Of a stretch of DNA of 64,000 nucleotides, positions 33,051-40,418 are shown in pieces. Origin of the DNA: JAFGBI01 sp964480725. Lineage in GTDB: Bacteria; Myxococcota_A; Polyangia; Polyangiales; Polyangiaceae. The position numbers were made by a program, and so were the translations under genes. Where the stretch lies: NCBI GenBank assembly GCA_964480725.1, contig CAYZQO010000015.1:1-64000 (forward strand). Direction: 5' to 3'. The notes beneath the pieces are model-generated. The model saw only the letters and a program-made list of their open reading frames with translations. It had not been told where the DNA came from and made no database searches. Every line of letters begins with the position of its first letter. The first letter of the stretch is position 1.

Positions 33051-33749
33051 ATGCCGTCGCCGTACCGGGAGCTGAAGGAACGAGCCTGGTTCGCCAACCA
33101 GGAGGTGCCGCGGCGCGGGCTCGCGATCTACACGTTCGGGAACGTCTCCGTGCTCGACGCGGACCGCGGCGTTCTGGCCATCAAGCCGAGCGGCGTGCCC
33201 TACGAGCAGCTCACCATCGACGATCTGGTGGTGCTGGACCTCTCGGGCAAGGTGGTGGAGGGGGCGCTCAGGCCCTCCTCCGACACCCCCACCCACCTCG
33301 TCCTCTACCGGGCCTGGAAGGGCGTTGGCGGAGTGGTCCACACGCACTCCCGCTACGCGACGGGGTGGGCGCAGGCGCGGCTATCCATCCCCCTCTACGG
33401 GACCACGCACGCCGATCACCTCGCCGAGGACGTGCCCTGCACGGCGATCATGTCCGACGAGGCCGTCGAGCGGGATTACGAGGTCGAGACTGGCAACCAG
33501 ATCCTGGCGTGCTTCGAGCGCCGCGAGCCGCTCCACACGCCCATGGTGCTGGTGGCCGGCCACGGTCCGTTCACCTGGGGTGAGACGCCGGAGAAGGCCG
33601 TGTACCACGCCGTCGTGCTGGAGGAGCTGGCCCGGATGGCGTTCGTTACCCGGACCCTCGATCCGACGGCGGAGCGGCTCCCGGAGCGCCTGATCCGCAA
33701 GCACTACGAGCGCAAGCACGGCAAGGGCGCGTATTACGGGCAGCGGTGA
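33051..33749 (+). CDS. araD: L-ribulose-5-phosphate 4-epimerase
   Basis: 232 residues, class II aldolase/epimerase family. It converts L-ribulose-5-phosphate to D-xylulose-5-phosphate, linking arabinose to the pentose phosphate pathway. Zinc ligands are expected in VVHTHSRYATGWAQ (two His) and in LVAGHGPFTWG (third His); FGNVSVLDADRGVLAIKPSG is the conserved N-terminal loop. The C-terminal IRKHYERKHGKGAYYGQ is typical. The ATG lies four bases after the araA stop, so the genes are translationally close. Gene order A-D-B differs from the enteric B-A-D order. Confidence 0.96.
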   Translation: MPSPYRELKERAWFANQEVPRRGLAIYTFGNVSVLDADRGVLAIKPSGVPYEQLTIDDLVVLDLSGKVVEGALRPSSDTPTHLVLYRAWKGVGGVVHTHSRYATGWAQARLSIPLYGTTHADHLAEDVPCTAIMSDEAVERDYEVETGNQILACFERREPLHTPMVLVAGHGPFTWGETPEKAVYHAVVLEELARMAFVTRTLDPTAERLPERLIRKHYERKHGKGAYYGQR

Positions 33750-33807
33750 GGACCGCGACGGGCGCGGCTGGCGCGGGTAGAGTGTGGCGCGCAACGAGGA
33801 GGCACGG

Positions 33808-35412
33808 ATGCACCAGAATCAGGGCGAATCGGCCGCAATCATCCGATCGGGGGGCGCGGTCCTCGGGATCGAGCTCGGCTCCACCCGCATCAAGGCCTCC
33901 CTCATCGCGCCGGACACTACGCCGCTCGCGTCGGGCTCGCACGCCTGGGAGAACCAGCTCGAGGACGGCGTCTGGACGTACTCCATGGAGGACGTCTGGC
34001 GGGGAATCGCCGCCTGCTACGCCGCGCTCGTCGCTGATGTGCGCGCTCGCTACGGCCTCGAGCTCGGGACCGTCGCGGCCATGGGCTTCAGCGGGATGAT
34101 GCACGGGTACCTGGCGCTGGACCGCGAGGGAAGGCTCCTGGTCCCCTTCCGCACCTGGCGGAACAACGTGACTGGCGCGGCCTGCGCCGAGCTGAGTCCG
34201 CTCCTCGACTTTGCCGTGCCGCAGCGCTGGAGCATCGCGCACCTGTACCAGTCGATCCTGGAGGCGCAGCCGCACGTGCCGCGGATCGCTCGGCTGACCA
34301 CGCTCGCCGGCTACGTCCACTGGCGGCTGACGGGCGAGCACAAGATGGGTGTGGGTGAGGCCTCGGGCATGTTCCCCATCGACCCTGGCACGGGCGACTG
34401 GGACGCCGAGCGGATGGCCAGGTTCGACGCGCTCATCGCGCCGCGCGGCCTCGGCTGGACGCTTCGGGATCTCCTCCCCGAAGTGCGGCTCGCGGGGCGC
34501 CCCGCCGGGCAGCTCACCGCCGAGGGCGCTCGGCTGCTTGATCCGACGGGCAAGCTCGTGGCCGGTATCCCGCTCTGTCCACCCGAGGGCGACGCGGGCA
34601 CGGGCATGGTCGCCACCAATGCCGTGCGCCCGCGCTCGGGGAACGTGTCGGCGGGGACCTCGGTGTTCGCGATGATCGTGCTGGAGAAGAACCTGTCGCG
34701 GGTTCGTGAGGGGATCGACATCGTCGTCACGCCTGACGGCAAACCCGTGGCGATGGCCCACTCCAACAACGGGTCCTCCGATCTCGACGCCTGGATCGCC
34801 CTCTTCGGGCAGGTCGCCCGTGCGCTGGGCGTCGACGCGCCGCCGGAGCAGCTCTACGGTAAGCTCCTGCCGCTCGCGCTACGGGCGGATCCGGACGCGG
34901 GCGGCCTGCTCAGCGTCAACTACGTCTCCGGCGAGCATCTGACCGGTTTCACCGAGGGGCGGCCGCTGTTCGCGCGGAACCAGGACAGCCGGTTCACCCT
35001 GGAGAACTTCGTGCGGGCGATGTGCTTCGCCTCGCTCTGCGCCCTGAGGACCGGCATGAACATCCTCACCGAGGAGGAGGGGGTGGTCATCGAGGGGATC
35101 CGGGGCCACGGCGGCTTCTTCAAGGGCGGCGATACGGGCCAGCGCATGATGGCCGCCGCGCTCGGCGTCCCGGTCAGCGTCCCCGCCACGGCCGGGGAGG
35201 GGGGCGCCTGGGGCATGGCCGTGCTCGCGGCCTACTGCCTCCGCGCGGGCGCGGAGCCGTCGCTCCCCGACTACCTCGACGCGCGCATCGCGGGGAGCAT
35301 CGGCGCGCCCGTCGCCCCCGACCCGCGGGACGTCGCGGGCTTCGCCCAGTTCTTCGCCCGCCATCGCCGAGGGCTCGCCATCGAGCGCGAGGCGGTCAAG
35401 GCGCTCCGCTAG
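33808..35412 (+). CDS. araB: FGGY-family ribulokinase
   Basis: 534 residues. It phosphorylates L-ribulose with ATP. The FGGY signs are VLGIELGSTRIKASLI (phosphate-1 loop), FSGMMHGYLAL, GTSVFAMIV and the late IRGHGGFFKGGDTGQRMMAA with adenosine-binding residues. It resembles the Bacteroidetes-type AraB/xylulokinase-like group rather than E. coli AraB. I chose the ATG at 33808 because GAGGAGG lies at ideal distance; a GTG at 33784 in frame is possible. Last gene of the araADB operon, followed by a strong hairpin. Confidence 0.9.
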   Translation: MHQNQGESAAIIRSGGAVLGIELGSTRIKASLIAPDTTPLASGSHAWENQLEDGVWTYSMEDVWRGIAACYAALVADVRARYGLELGTVAAMGFSGMMHGYLALDREGRLLVPFRTWRNNVTGAACAELSPLLDFAVPQRWSIAHLYQSILEAQPHVPRIARLTTLAGYVHWRLTGEHKMGVGEASGMFPIDPGTGDWDAERMARFDALIAPRGLGWTLRDLLPEVRLAGRPAGQLTAEGARLLDPTGKLVAGIPLCPPEGDAGTGMVATNAVRPRSGNVSAGTSVFAMIVLEKNLSRVREGIDIVVTPDGKPVAMAHSNNGSSDLDAWIALFGQVARALGVDAPPEQLYGKLLPLALRADPDAGGLLSVNYVSGEHLTGFTEGRPLFARNQDSRFTLENFVRAMCFASLCALRTGMNILTEEEGVVIEGIRGHGGFFKGGDTGQRMMAAALGVPVSVPATAGEGGAWGMAVLAAYCLRAGAEPSLPDYLDARIAGSIGAPVAPDPRDVAGFAQFFARHRRGLAIEREAVKALR

Positions 35413-35457
35413 CGAGCGGGGATGCGGTCGGCGCGCCGCCTGTCGATGCCAGCCGGA

Positions 35458-35485
35458 CGGCGTGGCTCCGCTCGGAGCCACGCCG
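35458..35485. terminator. Strong hairpin after araB
   Basis: A perfect 12-base stem (CGGCGTGGCTCC with GGAGCCACGCCG) around a GCTC loop lies between the convergent araB and lipoprotein genes. No T-run, but the stem is long and GC-rich; a bidirectional terminator is likely. Confidence 0.65.
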
Positions 35486-35496
35486 CGCCCCTCAAG

Positions 35497-36303
35497 CTAC
35501 TGCTTCTGGAACACGACCGTGCCCGTCACCGTGCCCGTGACGGCGGTGTCGCTCCGCGGGGTGATGGTCATCGTGGTCCCCGCGATGCAGTACGAGTACT
35601 GGTTGTCCCGGATCGTGATTGCGTTGCCCTCGACCGTGTAGGTGCCGCTCGTCGGCGTGGTGAAGGACGCGATCCCGAGCCCGCCGGTCTGCTGCACCGT
35701 GGCCGGGCAGGTGCACCCGCCGCTTGCCGCGTCTGCACAGGTGACCGAGGCGTAGCCCAGGGACCCGAGCGCGCCGCCCAAGCGATCGCATTGGGTGACG
35801 GTCCCCGATATGTTCAGACACGCGGCAGGTAGCGCGAGCTCCTCGGTGCCCGACGTGGTGGTGGCGTCCGTGAACGTCCCGTCAGCGTTGAAGGTCCACG
35901 AGCCGGTCACCTGGAGGGTGCCCGACACCGGCGCTGCCGTGCAGCCGAGGCCGAACCCCATCATGTTCACCTCGTTGGTCACTGCGAGACAGGAGCTGGT
36001 GACGTTCCAGGTCCCGACCACATCGCCGCCGCAGGCCGCCACATCCTCGCAGGACGCCTCGCCACCCCCGGTGCCCGTGGTGCCGCCGGTGGCGGCCCCG
36101 CCGGTCGCAGCGCCGCCGGTCGCGGCCCCGCCGGTGGCGGCCCCGCCGGTGGCGGCCCCGCCGGTGGCGGCCCCGCCCGTCGTGGTTGCGGCGGTGCCAC
36201 CCGTGGCAGCGTCGTCTTCGGCCGTGTCGCTGCAGCCAGCGAGCAGCAGAGTGAAGGTGAGTGTGCTCACGCCGAGCGCGACGAGGTGCCGTTGCTGAAT
36301 CAT
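35497..36303 (-). CDS. Hypothetical lipoprotein with Gly-rich linker
   Basis: 268 residues. AGGAGAAG upstream of the ATG and a clear lipobox (LLLAGC). Residues about 35-85 are tandem TGGAA units. The C-terminal domain begins CEDVAACGGDVVGTWNVTSS and continues as beta-strand-rich sequence (GSWTFNADGTFTDAT, TYTVEGNAITIRD, GTVTGTVVFQKQ), which is the pattern of a lipocalin-like or calycin-type small barrel with several Cys. No family name is certain. It is convergent with araB and shares the terminator. A ligand-binding surface lipoprotein is one possibility. Confidence 0.65.
   Translation of the reverse strand: MIQQRHLVALGVSTLTFTLLLAGCSDTAEDDAATGGTAATTTGGAATGGAATGGAATGGAATGGAATGGAATGGTTGTGGGEASCEDVAACGGDVVGTWNVTSSCLAVTNEVNMMGFGLGCTAAPVSGTLQVTGSWTFNADGTFTDATTTSGTEELALPAACLNISGTVTQCDRLGGALGSLGYASVTCADAASGGCTCPATVQQTGGLGIASFTTPTSGTYTVEGNAITIRDNQYSYCIAGTTMTITPRSDTAVTGTVTGTVVFQKQ
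36064..36180. repeat. 15-base tandem repeat encoding TGGAA
   Basis: Nearly perfect 15-base units (GCCCCGCCGGTGGCG on the plus strand) encode successive TGGAA steps on the minus strand. Confidence 0.75.
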
Positions 36304-36554
36304 GGTCTTCTCCTGAGCAGATCGCGGGCGCGAGCGCGCCCATGCCGGTTCATCTTACCTAGATGCCACGTGGCTTGTCGCGGGGCGTACCGCGCGGCTC
36401 GCCGAGAATCGATGGCCAGGACACACTTGAGGGGAGCACCGGTCGGGCTTGTAGTGAGAGCGGAGAGCCACCGGCGAGGGGTCTGGCCCCGGGCGCGCCC
36501 GCGGGGCAGCGGTCGCGTCGGGTCCGGGCGCTCGCCGGCTCACGAGCGTGGATC

Positions 36555-38177
36555 CTACTGCCCGTACCCCGCGGCCTTGACGTTCTGCATCACGGCGGCC
36601 TCCGCCTCGTCCGACGGGAAGCCCGCGACGATGGCGCCCTCGAAGAAGGTGCCCCAGGAGTTGTTGCTGTTGTCTCCGCCGACACCGAGGACGACCGCCC
36701 CCTCGTTGTTCATCTGCTTGGGCAGGCCCCCCGCGTAGGCGGTGGTGACGCTCGAGGCCGATAGGTCGGCCATCCTGAGCGCCCAGTTGGTTTGGTCGGT
36801 CTTCAGGAAGCCCAGGGCGAAGGGCACCCGCAGCGACGGGTTGTTGCTGTTTGCCGGCGCGGACGCGGCGCCGTCGAGCGACCCCCAGCCGGGATCGCCG
36901 GGGTTCGTGCCGCCGGCCCAGACGCCGGCCTCGAAGTCGGCCATCATCCAGGGGCCGTTGCCGGCGCCGCGGCCCCAGTAGGCGACCCCAAAGAACAGGG
37001 TGTTCATGACGCCGTACTTGGTCGGGTCGGGCGAGACGTTGCCGAAGTCCCAGCAGCAGGCCGTGCCGGAGTGGGTCCCATCCGCCAGCATGTAGATCCC
37101 CTGCGGCTCCTGGCCGCGCGGCATGCCGTCCCCCTCCGTACCGACGGGGGACCGGTACCCCTGACGCGCCGCCATGTACAGCGAGTAGACGTCGTGACCG
37201 CCGACCCGGAGCGGGCCCGCGTCCGCGATCGACTCGAAGTCGTCATCGTCCCCGAATTCACCCCCGTCCGCGCGGCCTTTCTTCGCCACCGGGATGTTGT
37301 TGCCGCGCCCGGACTGGTCATACAGGAGCGAGACGGTGCAGGTGGTGCCGCCACACACGGCGTCCTGCGCCGCCGCGTCGGCGAAGCCGTCCGCGGTCAT
37401 CGGGATGTCGTGGAGCTCGCCCCCGGAGCCCGTGTTCGTGGCCGAGCTGCCGCTCCGGACCTGGTAGAGAGGGCCAGAGTACGTGCTCGAGAGGGCTCGA
37501 ATCATGCTGTACGCCGCGACGCAGGGGGTGCCCGAGTCTGCGTAGATGTCGCAAGGCCCCTCGTTGCCGGGGGGGGCGCCGCCCGTCGCCTGCCCGCCGG
37601 TTTCTGCGCCGCCAGTCGGATCAGCGCCGCCGGTCGGACTGACGCCACCGGTCGGATCGGAACCACCGGTCGGATCGGAACCACCGGTCGGGCTGACGCC
37701 GCCCGTCGGACCGAAGCCGCCCGTCGGATTGGCGCCGCCGGTGGGGTTGACGCCGCCGGTGGGGTTGACGCCACCCGTCGGGCTGACGCCGCCGGTGGGG
37801 TTGACGCCTCCCGTCGGGTTGACGCCACCGGTCGGGCTGACGCCGCCCGTCGGATTGACGCCGCCCGTCGGGTTGACGCCGCCGGCGGGGTTGACGCCGC
37901 CGGTCGGGTTGACGCCACCGCCGCTCACCCCGCCGGTCGCGACCCCGCCGGTGCCACCGCCGCCGGTCATGATCCCACCGCTGGCGGGGGGGGCGCCGCC
38001 GGTGACGCCTCCCGCCCCAGGAGCGATGCCACCGGTTCCGGTGGTTGACTGCTCCTCGGCGTCGCTGCACCCAGCCAGGACCAAGAGGAGGAGGGCGGGG
38101 AGGGAGCACCGGCGCAACGCGCCGGGAGTCCTCGCGAAACCGACAGGCCGCGTGGCGAAGTGGCGATGGGTCTGCAT
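36555..38177 (-). CDS. GH54 alpha-L-arabinofuranosidase lipoprotein, long linker
   Basis: 540 residues. AGAAGGAG precedes the ATG at 38177; signal ends at VLAGC. Residues about 45-225 are a long GGVNPT/GGVSPT repeat linker. The catalytic domain (ArabFuran-catal, GH54) starts GPCDIYADSGTPCVAAYSM and shows SGPLYQVR, CTVSLLYDQSGRGNNI, the adjacent cysteines CCWDFGN typical of the family, nucleophile Glu in WMMADFEAGVW, and acid/base Asp in GVGGDNSNNSWGTFFEG. The arabinose-binding CBM42 of fungal enzymes is absent. It removes arabinofuranose side chains of arabinoxylan or arabinan. Tandem with a second GH54 gene on the same strand. Confidence 0.9.
   Translation of the reverse strand: MQTHRHFATRPVGFARTPGALRRCSLPALLLLVLAGCSDAEEQSTTGTGGIAPGAGGVTGGAPPASGGIMTGGGGTGGVATGGVSGGGVNPTGGVNPAGGVNPTGGVNPTGGVSPTGGVNPTGGVNPTGGVSPTGGVNPTGGVNPTGGANPTGGFGPTGGVSPTGGSDPTGGSDPTGGVSPTGGADPTGGAETGGQATGGAPPGNEGPCDIYADSGTPCVAAYSMIRALSSTYSGPLYQVRSGSSATNTGSGGELHDIPMTADGFADAAAQDAVCGGTTCTVSLLYDQSGRGNNIPVAKKGRADGGEFGDDDDFESIADAGPLRVGGHDVYSLYMAARQGYRSPVGTEGDGMPRGQEPQGIYMLADGTHSGTACCWDFGNVSPDPTKYGVMNTLFFGVAYWGRGAGNGPWMMADFEAGVWAGGTNPGDPGWGSLDGAASAPANSNNPSLRVPFALGFLKTDQTNWALRMADLSASSVTTAYAGGLPKQMNNEGAVVLGVGGDNSNNSWGTFFEGAIVAGFPSDEAEAAVMQNVKAAGYGQ
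37600..37925. repeat. 18-base tandem array encoding GGVNPT
   Basis: About 18 units of the type GACGCCGCCGGTCGGGTT (plus strand) differ by only a few bases and encode GGVNPT, GGVSPT, GGSDPT or GGFGPT on the minus strand. The longest uninterrupted array of this kind in the window. Confidence 0.85.
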
Positions 38178-38493
38178 TTTCGGCTTCTCCTTCTGGAAGC
38201 GGGGATCGAAACGAATGGCTAAGGGCTTTGGCGCGGAGCGCCTGGGCCGCCAGGGCTCACTACTCAGGGTGGCAGGGGATTGGCGGGGTCGGCAGAGGGC
38301 CTCTCTCTCCCCCCGCCACCGAAATCTTCCGCCTCGGCTAAACCGATTTTCCTCGAGAAGCCCGCGAGAATGCGCGCCCTGCGGCATTTCGTGGAAGCGC
38401 TCACATTTCCAGCCCGTCTACCCCGGAAGGGGGGCCGTGACCGGCCGCGCCTCCGGCCTGTGTGGTTCGGCACGGGGGCGCTACAGAGCACCG
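38178..38493. promoter_or_regulatory. Region between the two GH54 genes
   Basis: Separates the tandem GH54 genes and should contain the promoter of the downstream one (start 38177). Holds a candidate operator at 38392-38405. No gene seen. Confidence 0.4.
38392..38405. promoter_or_regulatory. Candidate LacI-family operator upstream of GH54
   Basis: TGGAAGCGCTCACA has the palindromic core AGCGCT and matches TGTTAGCGCTAACA at 11 of 14 positions. It lies 215 bases upstream of the GH54 start at 38177. Confidence 0.4.
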
Positions 38494-39660
38494 CTATTTC
38501 CCGTATCCTGCGGAGACGATGGCGGCCTGGAGGGTGTCGACCGTGTCCTTCGACGCCACGCCGTTCGTCATGACGCCCTCGTAGAAGCGCCCGCCGTCGC
38601 CATCGCTGTTGTCCCCGCCGATCCCGAGGATGATGGATCCCTGCTTCTGCATGGGGACGTAGCCGGGCTTCTCGGGGCGGATCCCGTCGTACATGGTCTT
38701 CAAGGGACCGGCCGTTGCGTCGCCGCCGTAGAGCGCGAAGCGGCCCTTGCCGTCGTTCTTCTCCGCGGTGTCGCCGACCACGATGGCCGTGACGAAATCG
38801 TGCTTCAGCGGCGTGTTGGTCGAGATGTTACGGTCCTGTCCGTTCTCCCAGCCGGGATAGAGGCCGTTCTCGAGGTCAGCCATGACCCACGGCCCTCCCT
38901 CGACGCCGGTGCCCCAGATGACGCCCATGCCGAAATAGACGGCTTCCATGGTGCCGTTGCCGTCGTCGTTGGCGCTCGTCTCGGCGTTGCCGTAGTCGAA
39001 GCAACACCCGTTGATCAGGTCGTGTTGGCTGGTGACCATGTACATGGTCTGGGGGTCGTCGTTGATGGCGGTTCCATTGCCGAACAGCTTCCGGTAGCCC
39101 ATGCCGGGGCGGAAGAGCATGCCGTAGGCGGCATGGCCGTTGATCGTCACCGGCAGGTCCGCGGCGTTGACCGGGTTTCCGGGAGTCGGCTTGGCACCGC
39201 CCGGCGGCGCGGGCTCCAGGTCGTTCTGCATCGGGGACTGATCGTAGACCTTCGTGATGGTGCAGCCGCCGGCAGCGCAGAAGGCGTCCTGCGCCGCGGC
39301 GTCGGCGTAGCCGCCCACGATCCCGATATCCAGGGCCTCCCCCTGGCAGGAGGTCGGTCCGGGCGTCGCGGTGCCCTTGCAGACCTGGTAGAGCGGCCCG
39401 CTGTAGCCGGCGACGACGGCCCGCACCGTGCTGTGCGCCGAGACGCAGGGGAGCCCGGCCCCCTCGAGGACGTCGCACGGCAGACGCCCGGTGAAGGCAG
39501 TAGCCCCGCCGTTGCTGCCGCCGCCGGTCCCGGCCCCACCAGTCCCGGGGCCCGCTCCACCGGTGTTGCCCGCCGCGTCGTAAGACCCACAGGCGAAGGC
39601 GCCGAGCGACAGGGGAAGGGCGAGCAGCACGACGGGTAGGGCGGAGCAGGTCTTCTTCAT
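38494..39660 (-). CDS. GH54 alpha-L-arabinofuranosidase lipoprotein, short linker
   Basis: 388 residues, paralog of the neighbouring GH54 protein. Signal MKKTCSALPVVLLALPLSL with Cys in AFAC, then a linker of only about 30 residues. Catalytic domain: LPCDVLEGAGLPCVSAHS, YSGPLYQVCKG, CTITKVYDQSPMQNDL, GCCFDYGN, nucleophile Glu in WVMADLENGLYPG, acid/base Asp in GIGGDNSDGDGGRFYEG. The ENGL context is closer to characterised fungal GH54 enzymes than the EAGV of its neighbour. CBM42 is absent. Stop at 38494, with a 316-base gap to the next GH54 gene. Confidence 0.92.
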   Translation of the reverse strand: MKKTCSALPVVLLALPLSLGAFACGSYDAAGNTGGAGPGTGGAGTGGGSNGGATAFTGRLPCDVLEGAGLPCVSAHSTVRAVVAGYSGPLYQVCKGTATPGPTSCQGEALDIGIVGGYADAAAQDAFCAAGGCTITKVYDQSPMQNDLEPAPPGGAKPTPGNPVNAADLPVTINGHAAYGMLFRPGMGYRKLFGNGTAINDDPQTMYMVTSQHDLINGCCFDYGNAETSANDDGNGTMEAVYFGMGVIWGTGVEGGPWVMADLENGLYPGWENGQDRNISTNTPLKHDFVTAIVVGDTAEKNDGKGRFALYGGDATAGPLKTMYDGIRPEKPGYVPMQKQGSIILGIGGDNSDGDGGRFYEGVMTNGVASKDTVDTLQAAIVSAGYGK

Positions 39661-40038
39661 CGTGAAATCTCCAGCTGCGGGGGACGCTCGGACGGGGACG
39701 GGGGCGCGAATCCGGGAAGGTTGGGGGGCTGGGGCTGCTGCACCGCGCGGGGCGACGACGGCGAGAGCTCCACGAACCGGGGCATCGAAGCACGTCGTCG
39801 TAGGACGCCGTCGAGTAAGGATGTGCGAGGGCGAACGCAGCGACCAGGCAAAGAGTTCCTCCCCTGTCTCGTGTAAAATTCCTTTCCAAACGGAATGGTG
39901 CGGGCCGACGTCCGCGCCCTCGCTCGTCTGCCGCTGGCGGTGGGCGCAAGGGTTGGACGATGCACGGCCGCGCTGATGACGGCGTCGGACCGGTCGACCG
40001 GGCTCGACGATGGGTCGGAGCCGTGAGCTGAGGCCGCC
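39661..40038. other. Intergenic region upstream of GH54
   Basis: Divergent interval with no supported gene. A small AT-richer spot near 39870-39896 (ATTCC...GGAAT inverted repeat, nine-base spacing) could belong to the promoter of the GH54 gene at 39660. Confidence 0.35.
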
Positions 40039-40315
40039 ATGGGTGGGGCCAAGAAGCTGCAGACCGAGGTCGATGAGGCGGTCCTGTCTACGGCGGACGC
40101 AGCGCAGGCGTTGCGGGAGATCACGGCGCTCCTGTGCAAGAGAACTCGCTCGCCGGTCGCCCTGCTCGCGCGCTGGGAGGACGAGGAGCGAGGCGCGTCG
40201 CCGCTCGCCCACCCGGGGCTGAGCGTTCTGCTCGCCGCAAAGCTGTGCGCCGCTCTCCCCCTACCGTGCGGCGTTGCAGGCCATCCGGGAGGGGGCGCTC
40301 ATGGGGCCGGGGTAG
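40039..40315 (+). pseudogene. Small hypothetical gene with a C-run frameshift
   Basis: From ATG 40039 the frame encodes MGGAKKLQTEVDEAVLSTAD and continues with natural composition (ALREITALLCKRTRSPVALL, LLAAKLCAAL). Near 40254-40260, in CTCTCCCCC, the sense changes by one base: the next frame reads LSPYRAALQAIREGALMGPG to a stop at 40313-40315. In the original frame the tail becomes Gly-rich nonsense. Removing one base restores a protein of about 92 residues. It is either a recent frameshift or a sequencing error in a homopolymer. The family is unknown to me; no signal peptide or membrane segment. Confidence 0.45.
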
Positions 40316-40418
40316 GGGTGTCCAGGGCCTCGTGAGCCCTGGACGGGGGGGGCGGCGACTAAGGGGAAGGCTCCCCTCCTGGCGCTGCGGGCCTGTGGTC
40401 CCCCGAAAGGGTTTCCCG

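Noticed and set aside
37600..37925. Collagen-like protein signature
   Set aside because: The sense strand gives GGVNPT steps without the strict Gly-X-Y triplet, so not collagen.
37546..39639. A 697-residue plus-strand frame with PPVG repeats
   Set aside because: Antisense to the two GH54 genes; the collagen-like look comes from reading GGVNPT repeats backwards.
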